From: Xanthostigma xanthostigma
Taxonomy: Eukaryota > Arthropoda > Insecta > Raphidioptera > Raphidiidae
Assembly (NCBI GenBank): GCA_963575645.1
Contig: OY754469.1
Location: forward strand, 14,464,001 to 14,528,000
Direction: 5' to 3'
Length of the DNA: 64,000 bases
The notes under the pieces are model-generated. The model did no database searches and was not told the origin of the DNA. It was given only the letters and a program-made list of their open reading frames with translations. The translations under genes and the position numbers were made by a program. Each line of letters opens with the position of its first letter. The stretch's first letter is position 1. Positions 14,201-22,239 of the stretch are shown here, in pieces.

Positions 14201-14915
14201 TGTCATAATATTTATAAAACAATTGTTTCACTGTTTATAATATAAAATTCCAAAACCTACTTACAATATTTAAGTATTTTCATACGTCAAAAAATTGATT
14301 TTTATAATGATAAAATTTGTAAGAAAACGGTTTTTTCGAGAGATGAGACCTAGCTAAAACGATTTTTTGCCCTCCAAAATCCCTTTTCAGTAAATTTCAT
14401 CCAAATCGTTAGGGCCGTTTTTCGAGAAAAGCACGCACAGGGTCAGGCGTAACGTTACGCGTTACGAACGTTAGGAACGTTACACTTTTTCGTGCATGCA
14501 GCCGGTGTTTTATCAATTTATAAGATTGGTGATTCATCAATTTATAAGACGTTATCACGTCAAAAATATTTAAACCATCGAAGTTTATTTACAACATAAA
14601 CGTTTTTCTCATATCTAATTAGTTAAAAATGCTCCATTCTAGGAAAAAACGAAATCTGGAAGAGCGGTCATTACAAAATACATTCATGTCGATGTAACAT
14701 GCCACGTCCAATTGGCTACAACCGGAGGAGGTTCAGTTGATAAAGAGTGGCATCTAATGCGAGTGTACGGGTTGGCTGTCGTGCGCAAAGAACCGAATCA
14801 ACCGGAAGCCAAAGTAATAAGACTTGAAAATGTCGGCCTCGATTCACAACTGAACCTGTTGTTCTTCCAATCTCAAGCTGAACTCACCTTCCATCCACTG
14901 GAAAGACTTGAGTGA
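2091..14915 (+). CDS. Unrecognised two-repeat protein, six visible exons, 5' partial
   Basis: Exons 2091-2207, 10183-10380, 11753-12016, 12189-12525, 13441-13763 and 14643-14915 join in one frame to 503 codons plus TGA; all visible junctions are GT-AG. No start codon or signal peptide is visible, so the N-terminus is missing. Residues 1-39 are Cys-rich (seven Cys, PPPP run, CCEDSDCEPCDEC). Two homologous units follow, each of about 190 residues, from GDIPARY (exon 2) and GDIPTEY (exon 4). Shared motifs are DPRVxxGFxYxVxP, ALRLLxIGxGYxxRxTFExD and YxWSD..xGxxFE. The phase-0 intron after exon 3 (unit 1) and after exon 5 (unit 2) falls at the equivalent position, which supports duplication of an exon set. 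I do not recognise the family and assign no function. Low transposon content in the exons and an intact frame argue for a live gene. Confidence 0.8.
2998..3220. repeat. Imperfect inverted repeat (MITE-like)
   Basis: The left part (CAAATCTTCTTGGTTTG, then ACGTGTCGTCTACAACTGCG) is matched in inverted orientation by the right part (CGCAATTGTAGACGAAACGG, then CAAGACGATTTG). The mirrored open frames on both strands here follow from this palindromic structure and are not genes. Confidence 0.6.
3521..3760. mobile_element. MITE with TA target duplication, CCGTATTTTTCGG termini
   Basis: 240-bp element with terminal inverted repeats of about 29 bp: CCGTATTTTTCGGTCTATAA at the left and its imperfect complement ending CCGAAAAATACGG at the right. 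It is flanked by TA on both sides, as for Tc1/mariner-type insertions. An inner hairpin at about 3645-3705 mirrors TTAATGTTACCTTCGAA. No coding capacity. Confidence 0.8.
4011..4543. mobile_element. Non-autonomous hAT element with 8-bp target duplication
   Basis: 533 bp, starting TAGGGGTGTCC and ending GAATATCCCTA. It is flanked by perfect direct repeats ATTTGGAG at 4003-4010 and 4544-4551. The interior is full of ATCGATG words near both ends, which act as subterminal repeats. An 8-bp duplication plus short inverted ends is the hAT signature. No transposase remains. Confidence 0.88.
5124..5416. mobile_element. hAT-like MITE with TAGGGTGACC termini
   Basis: Begins TAGGGTGACCAACCGTCCCG and ends AATGGTCACCCTA, a short terminal inverted repeat typical of hAT MITEs. 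Flanks do not give a clean 8-bp duplication. A related fragment starts at 27566. Confidence 0.55.
5964..6184. repeat. Long near-perfect hairpin, about 99-bp arms
   Basis: Arms 5964-6062 and 6086-6184 are almost perfectly complementary around a 23-nt loop. It lies in the 8-kb intron, so the pre-mRNA would fold into a long double-stranded stem. Probably a fold-back transposon remnant. Confidence 0.85.
6618..7036. mobile_element. MITE with about 165-bp terminal inverted repeats
   Basis: The left arm (from TTTAAGAGTAT at about 6618) and right arm (ending ATACTCTTAAA) mirror each other through the CACCCTTCATCTCAAATC and CTCCCGACGCTATTTTTAAA segments. The right arm has a small insertion beside GTGCAGGG. 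Non-coding. Confidence 0.8.
7545..8018. repeat. GC-rich repeat block with mirrored GTGTAAAC words
   Basis: Unlike its AT-rich surroundings. 7555-7660 is rich in AAGC and CCGGC words; 7820-8010 has opposed CGAGCGCAAGCAC and AAGCACGTGCACGAAC segments and repeated GTGTAAAC. Open frames occur on both strands, as expected for such composition, and none shows a domain. Probably a transposon fragment. Confidence 0.45.
8021..8174 (-). mobile_element. Family A mobile element, short copy 2
   Basis: Carries the family terminal block (minus-strand TTGGTTGTCTGTAAAGTCGG at the right end, followed by ACGTGATAACGT) and the GCCTGACCCTGTGCGTGC block at the left. The middle is nearly all deleted. Confidence 0.7.
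9945..10160. repeat. Dispersed repeat family B, copy in the 8-kb intron
   Basis: Closely matches 36741-36915 through TCAAATCTTGCAAGTTAAAT, GATTGAGCTGAAATTTTGCA and TAACTAACTGACCG. A weaker relative occurs at about 5790-5900. It ends about 25 nt before the acceptor of exon b. Class unknown. Confidence 0.65.
10183..10380 (+). CDS. Exon b of the two-repeat protein: start of repeat unit 1
   Basis: 198 nt, phase 0 at both ends, between TTTCTTTCAG and GTAATT. It opens unit 1 with GDIPARY and DPRVITGFRYRVKP. Unit 2 encodes its equivalent across an intron (end of exon d and start of exon e), so this intron position differs between units. Confidence 0.8.
10754..11280. mobile_element. Fold-back element with about 250-bp inverted arms, TTA target duplication
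   Basis: Arms of about 250 bp (10754-11005 and 11030-11280) mirror each other almost completely. Ends are TAGTCCGG and CCGGACTA with TTA on both flanks (10751-10753, 11281-11283), which suggests a PIF/Harbinger-type insertion. It sits in the intron between exons b and c. Confidence 0.8.
11753..12016 (+). CDS. Exon c of the two-repeat protein: core of repeat unit 1
   Basis: 264 nt, phase 0 at both ends, with acceptor AATCTTCAG and donor GTAAGA. It encodes ALRLLSIGRGYARRFTFEAD and YFWSD...GFTFE, the strongest motifs shared with exon e. Confidence 0.82.
12189..12525 (+). CDS. Exon d of the two-repeat protein: end of unit 1, start of unit 2
   Basis: 337 nt, phase 0 in and phase 1 out (GTTG before GTACGT). 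The first part ends unit 1 (KINCLCKVEWYENN, then LTGVAICSKS); the last part opens unit 2 with GDIPTEYIITGLE. The split Gly codon is completed by exon e. Confidence 0.82.
12795..13402 (+). mobile_element. Family A mobile element, copy 3 (intron d/e)
   Basis: About 608 bp, from TTGGTTGTCTGTAAAGTCGG to GACGTTATCACGTCAAAAA. ACGTGATAACGT near the left end and ACGTTATCACGT at the right end form an inverted pair. It holds about three AACGTTAC/GTTAGG units near the right end. Nearly identical to the copy at 13964-14566, on the other side of exon e. It ends about 38 nt before the exon e acceptor. Confidence 0.82.
13441..13763 (+). CDS. Exon e of the two-repeat protein: core of repeat unit 2
   Basis: 323 nt, phase 1 in, phase 0 out (ATT before GTAAGT). 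It encodes DPRVLPGFYYKVRP, ALRLLNIGMGYGKRLTFESD and YLWSD...GLGFE, counterparts of exons b and c. It is bracketed by two near-identical family A elements in direct orientation. Confidence 0.82.
13964..14566 (+). mobile_element. Family A mobile element, copy 4 (intron e/f)
   Basis: About 603 bp, same orientation as copy 3 and nearly identical over its full length, with small differences in homopolymer lengths and in the AACGTTAC tandem block. The high identity suggests recent activity or gene conversion. Confidence 0.82.
14643..14915 (+). CDS. Exon f of the two-repeat protein: C-terminal exon
   Basis: 273 nt from acceptor CCATTCTAG to the TGA at 14913-14915. VITKYIHVDVTCHVQL aligns with the KHVKINCLCKV segment of exon d, then WHLMRVYGLAVVRKE with the unit-1 LTGVAICSKS region. 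About 40 residues follow as a C-terminal tail. Confidence 0.82.
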   Translation, partial: EKTKSGRAVITKYIHVDVTCHVQLATTGGGSVDKEWHLMRVYGLAVVRKEPNQPEAKVIRLENVGLDSQLNLLFFQSQAELTFHPLERLE

Positions 14916-16959
14916 TAACAAAACAACATCAGAAACAAGAATACTCTATGATCTTTTGTTTTTTTAACAATGCGACGACAATGTGGCCTTTCAGAGGAAT
15001 GTCTATATGGCTAGTACAATAAACTAGAAAGAACGCAGCAAGATGGAAGTTTGTTGCCTCACAACGTAGATAAATTATTGATTATCGGAATCTTTTTTCT
15101 AAAAAAAAAAAAAATGGTGATAAATTCTATTCAACTAGCGTGAGAAATTTTGTGATCATAATATTGTTATTAAGCTCGTTTTGTTTGTTTATTAATTTTA
15201 ACAGTAAAGAAAATGGCAACTATTTATTTAAAAGATTTCTATTATTATAACAATGGCTAGAATACATTTTACAATGTAGAAACAATCTTTCGAGTGGTTC
15301 CGGAAAATTCAATTTAATGTTCTGATTTGCTAATAAAACATTTTTAAGTATTATGCATAGATAATTCGACGACTGGATATGGAGACAAAGGTTACACATT
15401 TATAAATGTATTGAAGCCAATATAATGGTAATTATATAAACCAGTTATTGATTCCAAAGTTTTAAATGTATAGATGGCACATATATATTTTGATATATAT
15501 ATTTCATCAACTCGAATTGACTATGTTTTTGAGCTCGGACAGGCATTACCGAGTACAGGGTAGAGGGGCTTATTTTATAAGCGTTGAAAAGACTTAAGTT
15601 GGTTTTTTAACATATTCCTATTTTTTGACATAGCTTTTTAACTGAGAGCAACTATTTTTAACTGGATAAAGACAAATAAGATAATGTTAAAGCTGGTGCC
15701 ATTTTAAAATTTAGTATTATTATTTAACGTGGGATTTTTTTATATATCCCAAAGATCTATTTTATTATTATTATTATTTAAGTTTTTACATACCATATTT
15801 GATTAGTAGATTGTGATAGTTTTTTACAGGAGTATTTTTTTATTAGTAATTACAAAATAAGTCATACTGTCATTATTTAAGGAATAACGCGTATTCAGTA
15901 TGTATTTGCATATTTTTTAAAAAATATTTAGGAAGACTACTGAGTCAACACCTATGAGTTTGGAAAATTTTGGAACACATGAAACTATCCACTGCACCAC
16001 CATCCCATTATCGTCTTTTGAGGAACTCTTCCCTTTCCCCCTTCCCTTTTCACTGCGCAAAAAAAACGCCATCACATCAACATCACACCCTTATCGTTTT
16101 TTAGGGAACTCTCCCCTTGTCACTGCGCAAAAAAAACGCCATCGCATCGACACAACCCAGTTACCGTTTTTACGGGAAAGTCACCAAAATCGTACGTGTT
16201 GATTCAGTAAAATTTTACCAAATATTTAATGCTATTCGTCTATGCTTCTAAACAAACTTAAGAAATGTTAAGTTTTTTATTTATAACCGTTCTCTTGAGA
16301 GACATTGCAAATTATAATAAAATACAAATTCTGACTGTTTTGTTCAACATTATTACAGTTCTAACTTCTGTTATAAGCAGTGTGAACATTCAAGTGAAAA
16401 AAATATTTTGTAATAAAATATATAACCAAACATTTAAAAACGCACCTACTTGTTGAATGGTATCATCGGAATTTGGTATCCAAATTGTTCTTAAACGTTC
16501 AGAACACACGTTTAATTAACTTTTTATTGTTCAAACAGCAAAATCAATGCACAAATGTTCACAAAAACAGTAATAAACAATCTGTCAAACCACGTCTATC
16601 ACTTATCAAATTGGCGGCAAAACTGATTTCAGGTTAATGCCAAAGACGTTACGTAATTTCTAAAAAATAAAAAAAGGAATGTTTCCCTTTATGAATTCAT
16701 TTCAGTTAATTAACAAATTCGTAAAGTTTGTTTACAAACATAGTGAATTGGCAGTGGGTATTAAAAATAAAATTCCATTGCAACAATATTAAATTTTTAT
16801 TTTTAAGTTTTATGCACAATCGTTACTTCCTGTAATTAGTATTCTGAGAAAAATCAAATATTATTTGTTATAAATAAAGTATATTTGTATGTACACAACG
16901 TGCTTTTTATTTATCTACAATTTTAAAAACAATATATATTATTTCATTCACACTTCGCC
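14916..16959. other. Convergent intergenic region with 3' UTRs and poly(A) signals
   Basis: AATAAA at 15018-15023 and 15332-15337 could end the two-repeat transcript. On the minus strand AATAAA (TTTATT at 16906-16911) lies about 50 nt past the CCZ1 stop. 16020-16190 holds a roughly 90-bp unit in tandem with CACTGCGCAAAAAAAACGCC; a related inverted sequence lies at 35400-35490. No gene seen. Confidence 0.6.
16906..16911 (-). terminator. CCZ1 polyadenylation signal AATAAA
   Basis: TTTATT on the plus strand reads AATAAA on the minus strand, about 50 nt beyond the CCZ1 stop codon, a normal position for a short 3' UTR. Confidence 0.6.
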
Positions 16960-17015
16960 TCACGACTGGAAAAATATTCCTTTTAATTCTGTATCGCATA
17001 ATTTTCTGATATCGT
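16960..17015 (-). CDS. Ccz1: CCZ1 exon 7 (C-terminus)
   Basis: 56 nt after acceptor TTTTTCAG. It completes a split Asp codon, encodes RKLCDTELKGIFFQS and ends in TGA. It matches the conserved extreme C-terminus of the family. Confidence 0.9.
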
Positions 17016-19808
17016 CTGAAAAACAAAAAACAACAATTAAATATCAATCTTTATTCATTTGATTACTTTTCTGTTGTTTCGTAATTTACATAAAAAAAAA
17101 TTGGTTGTCTGTAAAGTCGGTTTACAGACGATAGTTTTACGTGATAACGTCATAAAGAAACATTGATGAACTCTCTGACGTCACGCGAGAAGAGAGAGAA
17201 ATGCGTACAAGCCGACGCTTGGGCCGATCGTGCCTCTCTATCGCTTATACCGCGCTCTCGCTTGCACGCTCAGGTTCAGGCGGAACGTGACACTTTTTCG
17301 TGCGTGCAGCCGGTGTTTCATCAATTTATAAGACGTTATCACGTCAAAAAATACGTGGAATTTAATTTTAAGCAATACATTATCAAATCTAAACTTTTCG
17401 GAATTAGTGAAGCAATTACTTATAATGGGGTAAAAATATTTACATAAGTAAAATAGATATATAACTTTCACATTTACCACTGACTTCGATGAGCGACGCG
17501 TTTTTGTTGTGAATCGCTACATAAAACTCTCGCATATTGGAGAACTTCCCGGCCACCCAATAATCGTTCATCGTCTTGACTACGGTTTCTCCGTAAAAAC
17601 TTTGGCTTATTTTATCAGCATTTAGATCGGTGATCAATTTCAGTGCGTCCGATGATACTGTTACGTTACCCGATTGTTTATTATCTAAGTGAACTGTACT
17701 CTTATATGCTAAATTAAGTTTATTAAAGTAAATAAACCGCGGGCTGTTGTCTGATAAATTCGAATGCGTCGATATTTGATGACTGCAATATTCCGCAATT
17801 TCCGAGACTAGCGTCGTTAGTTCTGGACCCATGAATTCATCCAAGTCGCGAAATAAGTCTATTTTTAATTCGGTCGACGCTGTAAACAAAACGAAATATT
17901 GTCTCAGAAAAGTTTTTCATCGAAGGTACTTCGACAGGATTTCAAATCAATATTTTCATCATTTCAAATTACGACAGTCAAAGCTGCGAATAATTTCAAA
18001 TCTTTGATATCGCAAAACCACAACTCACCATCAACGAATAACATCACTGAAGCACTGAGCGCCCTATAAACTATTAAATAGTAAGTACCATTGTTGATAT
18101 AAACTTTGGGTACTTTTCCAACAGTCAACGAATCTTTTAGGTTAGTAGGTCCTGTGACGAACCTGCCGTAGTGTGTACTCGAGAACGGTGACGATTGGTG
18201 TCTCGGCATCGAACCACCTTGCAGTTCAGTCTCCATGTGAGCCGGTAACAGTGTACCGATCATGTACTGGTATACCGGTTGAATATCGGATGGTTCGATG
18301 CCACTCCATATCAAGTGATCGTTGTACATAAAAGCCGTAAACTTGATGCAGGGGAAGTCCGATTCAACCAAGTTGATAAAACAGGTTGCATTCAGGAATG
18401 TAAGATTGTTCAATGGAAGGTATTGCATACCGTCAAACACGTTTAAAATATCGCATGTGTTTGGCTTCAATGTTAATAAATACTGAAAAGAAATAACATT
18501 ACAGCTGATTAACCGGATGCAAAAATGATGTAAGAGACATTAACAACAGTTGAGAGGTTTGTTTCACGCTTTTGACACTGACATCTACCGACTCGGTAAA
18601 TTTTTGTATCAAGAACTGCACAACGAATCTGGATTTTTGAAGTTATACTTCGTTTGGCGCGTTATCAAAAAATTAGAGTGAATTATTAGGATGCGCGCGG
18701 ACACTGTAACATCAAAATTAACAGGATGAAGTTGCTCGCAGATAAAGGCAGCCGGCAGAATAGAGGCAGGGAGTTAGTTTTTAATCACGCAAAAGACATA
18801 ATTTCTAACGCGCGTACATGTTTTTTACACATTATCTTATCGCTAAGTTCTTGCGAAGTTTCAGTGATGTTGTTACTTGTCGATGTTAATATGTCGATGA
18901 ATTTTAAATTGAAAGAAAGTTAAAACTAAACTGTTTTGAGTTGAATATTTCAAAACATTGTTATTATTTACCCGTGAATAGAAATGCTCCAGTTCCCGTT
19001 GAAGTACGTCCACTCCGTTATTTTCAACAATCGACGTGTATGTTCCCGAAAACAAACGAAACATTCGGTAAGCCTGTTGGAGCACAGCTTGATACACGGT
19101 ATCCTGCACTTCATCTCCCTGGTATTCGTAATATTCCGAGCCATCTTTCACTTTACAGACGTACGGAACATTTACTGTCTAAAATAGGTAGTATAATGGT
19201 ACACCAAAATCTACTTTATGAAAATGTCAATTCTTACTATTATAACGTACCATAACCATCCAATAATTCTTTTCCGGTTCAAAATAAAGCTGCCTTGTTT
19301 TCTGTGTATGCAAGGAACTACATGATACTTGAGTGTTGAAAGTTCTGTAAATACATTTTCTATAAGAAAATTTATAACTAACCGACGCGTGGAAGAATTT
19401 CAAAATATACAAGAAATCATAAATAATAATGGCAAATATGCCAGAAGTAAATATGTTAATATAATGATTGCGTCTTGCAAATATGGGACAATATTTAATA
19501 AACTTGAAAATAAATAGTGGGAAATGCAATGTATTAATTAAAAGTGAACATACTCTGTGAATTTAATGACCGCTTCAACAAGCCCAACATTTCTAATTTT
19601 TGTATCAATGTCAATACTTGTTGGAAAATAATACAGAACTTTCTTTTCTTCCTGAAAATTATGAACAAAATTATCTGATACACCGTTATCACTGTAAAAT
19701 TGCATTGAAAAAAATAAAGATATAAATCTTAACCTCGCCTTCTTGAAGACAAAAAATGGAATTAAATACGTAAAAGCTTTGGATAATTATTTCCGATTTT
19801 GTAGACAT
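16960..19808 (-). CDS. Ccz1: CCZ1, vacuolar fusion protein, Rab7 guanine-exchange factor subunit (complete)
   Basis: Seven exons on the minus strand: 19808-19734, 19651-19554, 19344-19251, 19178-18972, 18482-18029, 17879-17478 and 17015-16960. They join in frame to 1386 nt, 461 residues plus TGA, close to vertebrate CCZ1 (about 480). Recognised motifs, N to C: FYVFNS, EEKKVLYYFP, IRNVGLVEAV, LHTQKTRQLYFEPEKNYWMV, KFTAFMYNDHLIWSG, HYGRFVTGP, LIVYRALSASV, NLAYKSTVH, MNDYWVAGK, NASLIEV and LKGIFFQS at the end. CCZ1 pairs with Mon1 through longin-type domains to activate Rab7 on late endosomes and autophagosomes. The ATG at 19808 is chosen because it opens the first exon frame and gives the expected short N-terminus. 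All visible introns are GT-AG. It is convergent with the two-repeat gene. Confidence 0.95.
17092..17352 (+). mobile_element. Family A mobile element, copy 5, in CCZ1 intron 6
   Basis: About 260-bp internally deleted copy. It keeps TTGGTTGTCTGTAAAGTCGG at one end and CACCGGCTGCACG-type sequence (minus/plus variant) and GACGTTATCACGTCAAAAA at the other. The AACGTTCC tandem block is reduced to one unit. It lies antisense to CCZ1, between exons 7 and 6. Confidence 0.8.
17478..17879 (-). CDS. Ccz1: CCZ1 exon 6
   Basis: 402 nt, phase 1 at both ends; acceptor TTTACAG, donor G/GTAAAT. It carries the NLAYKSTVH and MNDYWVAGK motifs. Confidence 0.92.
18029..18482 (-). CDS. Ccz1: CCZ1 exon 5
   Basis: 454 nt, phase 0 in, phase 1 out (GATG before GTGAGT). 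It carries KFTAFMYNDHLIWSG and HYGRFVTGP, the most conserved central block. Confidence 0.94.
18972..19178 (-). CDS. Ccz1: CCZ1 exon 4
   Basis: 207 nt, phase 0 at both ends; acceptor TATTTTAG, donor CGG/GTAAAT. It encodes YEYQGDEVQDTVYQAVLQQA and the following FSGTY segment. Confidence 0.93.
19251..19344 (-). CDS. Ccz1: CCZ1 exon 3
   Basis: 94 nt, entered with a split Glu codon; acceptor TATTTACAG, donor ATG/GTACGT. It encodes LHTQKTRQLYFEPEKNYWMV. Confidence 0.94.
19554..19651 (-). CDS. Ccz1: CCZ1 exon 2
   Basis: 98 nt, phase 0 in, two bases out; acceptor AATTTTCAG, donor ACAGA/GTATGT. It encodes EEKKVLYYFP and IRNVGLVEAVIKF. Confidence 0.93.
19734..19808 (-). CDS. Ccz1: CCZ1 exon 1 with start codon
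   Basis: 75 nt, 25 codons, from ATG at 19808-19806 to GAG before GTTAAG. It encodes SFYVFNS and ends in EGE, matching the family start. An out-of-frame ATG at 19816-19814 opens a nine-codon upstream frame that overlaps this start and stops at 19789-19787. Confidence 0.88.
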
Positions 19809-20848
19809 TCTTGCATTTTCGTTCACACTGCAATTTCTCGCAATTCGACGCACTTAAATAATTTATAATAAATATTTAAATAATCGTTTATAACCTATTT
19901 AAAAATGTTTGACATTTTTATTTTTTTAATGACAGGAATAACGCCCATCGATCTACAACCCACTACACAAATAAATCAGCAATCCTCAACAACCGTGCAA
20001 AATTTTAATTGTTAAAAACAATAGTTTTCTAAAAACATCTACAAAACACTATAAAACACACTAAAAGCAGAATAATTGGAAACATTTATTATTATCTGTA
20101 TTTCAAACACTGCTTTCAACTGCGCATAAATTAAAATGTTTAATTGTTGCTTTGTTTGACAGTCGCTGGATACACAAATAGTTCTACTATTTTTGCTTAG
20201 GTGGTAGTAGTAACCAGTTAGCAATAATATGACGATAACGCTTTCCAGGGCTGTAGCATTTTTATAAAAAAAATATAGGCTGTAAAATTTAAGTACGAAA
20301 ACTTTCAAAACATTAGGTCTGTTCCAAGCAGTCAGAGAACGGTAACAGGACCGTCACCGTCTTGCGCAGTAGCTTAAACAAAACTGTTTATATAGTTTTT
20401 GAGCTACTGCACAAGACAGTCTTGCGCAGTAGCAAGACCGACGGTTCTGTTACCATTCTCAGAGATATCTTCTAACAAACCCTATAAATATTTCACAAAA
20501 ACAGATTAAAACACATAATATAACAAACAATGATAAAATCACGACTATCTTGTTTGAAAATTGATAATTATTAATCATTTTTTTTAAGAGAAAGTGTTTT
20601 GTGATAAATATCAGTATCACCCGATGATGTCCTTGTAAAGTTGCGATTTTGTAATTAGTTTATTGAGATTGTTTTTTATTAAATATTCTCTTAATACGTA
20701 ATATTCTGTCTTGAAAGACATCTGATTAATCTAGTTAGTTTGAATTTCTTTACGCAATTTGTAGCTTCATTATTTTTAAGTATTACATTTTTCATTAACA
20801 ACCTATAAAAAAAGAAATGAATAGAGCGCAAATTTTGTGGGTCCACAC
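19809..20848. other. CCZ1 upstream region
   Basis: Presumed 5' UTR and promoter on the minus strand; no core motif is certain. 20332-20462 is a small inverted-repeat element (GAGAACGGTAACAGGACCGTC against GACGGTTCTGTTACCATTCTC, with mirrored CTTGCGCAGTAGC inside). The rest is AT-rich and without a gene. Confidence 0.45.
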
Positions 20849-21617
20849 CAGCGTTGCCAGTTTTTTTTTGCCAAGTCGGGATTTTGGAACTCTTTGAATG
20901 AAAACAGCGGGATTCTTTCGTCGAAAGCGGGACATAGTAAAAAAAAGCGTATATAATCAGAAGTTTTCAAATATTTATCTTTTTATTTGAATTAAAATTA
21001 CGTTCACGTGGCAATAGATAGCAAAAATAGCCATAGAAAAAGTATTTTAATAAAAATATAATATTTTAAATCAGATTTACCCTATCGTTAAATAAGTAGT
21101 TGAGTCTTATTCGTCTTCAGAATAAAAAAAAAAAACAAATCAAAATCAAAAAAGTTTTATTCATTAGAAAAATATGGCGTTTCAAACAATAGTCTGTTGT
21201 AAGAACTAAATAAAGTTCTTACTAGAAATCAATAAAACACAAGCTTGAACTTTAAAGATTGGTAATTGATGTTTTCTCAAGAGTCGTTAGTGATCAATTA
21301 AATTTTTTCCAAAAAATAACAACCTTCAATTTTCCAGCGTAGCTAAGGAAAAAATAATTTTGACAAAATAACAAAAAAGAGAAAGAGAATTAATGTAACA
21401 AAGCTTGCTACACTGTGAAGTGAGTGTTACAAATTGCAAGAGAATAATTATTTATAAGAATTACTTATTCATGATATTTCTGTGAAGATTTAACGTCTTT
21501 TAAAGTTATCCCCGAGTTATCCCCGAAAAGCGGGACTGAGCCTGTCCCGCGCGGGACATTTAATTTTGATTTAAAAATCGGGACATCCCGCCAAAATCGG
21601 GACGTCTGGCAACGCTG
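20849..21617. mobile_element. hAT MITE, CAGCGTTGCCAG family, long copy
   Basis: 769 bp with perfect 12-bp terminal inverted repeats CAGCGTTGCCAG/CTGGCAACGCTG. The 8-bp target duplication GTCCACAC is at 20841-20848 and 21618-21625. Subterminal GCGGGA and CGGGAC words recur near both ends. The copy at 48569 is the same family with internal deletions. Confidence 0.92.
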
Positions 21618-21959
21618 GTCCACACCCAGTTTTCTAAAACCGCACTTACTCTGTTTGGGAGGCCCAAAAAATATATATAGCTCCTTAAATACTAAGAATG
21701 CGTTAGTTCAAAAAAATCGGCGAAATTTCTAAAAAAATAAAGAAGAAAACATAAATAGCTTTGCATATGTTTCTCGAAAATGCATACAAGCAGAATTAAA
21801 CAGAATAATTAATGGAAAACTGAATTCGATATACGTTCATCCGCAGACCTGTATTTCTTTAGGTTTATGAGCCTCGAGTTTCCAAACGCAAAGAGCCTCA
21901 TATCCAATTTTTATTATACGTTAAAACAGATTAAAATGTAGGTACGTTCTGAAACGTTA

Positions 21960-22236
21960 AATAACAAATGAGAGAGGAGCGACATCCCGGCGCATGTGTA
22001 TAACGACGCCGCGTGAACAAGTTGAAAGCGTGCCGCGATGAGCGGAGTCAGTAACATTGTGATGACGCTCTATGCTCTACGTCATGTCCAGTGCGACGGA
22101 AACGACACGCGCGCGCGAATTTGAACTCACTTGTTTTGACGTTTTACTGTTGTTTTAAATAATATTGTTGTTCATGTGTATGTATTTATAGGTGATGTGT
22201 GATATGTTAGTTTGTTTACGTAATCAGTGAACAAAG
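21960..22236 (+). promoter_or_regulatory. Candidate promoter and non-coding first exon of the K2P gene
   Basis: GC- and CpG-richer than its surroundings at 21980-22125 (CGACGCCGCGTG, GACACGCGCGCGCG). About 110 nt further on, ACAAAG at 22231-22236 is followed by a good donor, GTAAAT. The next strong acceptor on this strand with a coding exon is at 25704. This is inference: no transcript evidence, and the start site is not visible. Confidence 0.3.
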
Positions 22237-22239
22237 GTA

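Noticed and set aside
17163..17447. Plus-strand open frame of 94 codons
   Set aside because: Lies within a family A element in a CCZ1 intron, on the opposite strand; the frame is not conserved in other copies.
19227..19529. A single 100-codon CCZ1 exon
   Set aside because: Only 19251-19344 is exon; splice signals and the family alignment show the remainder is intron read-through.
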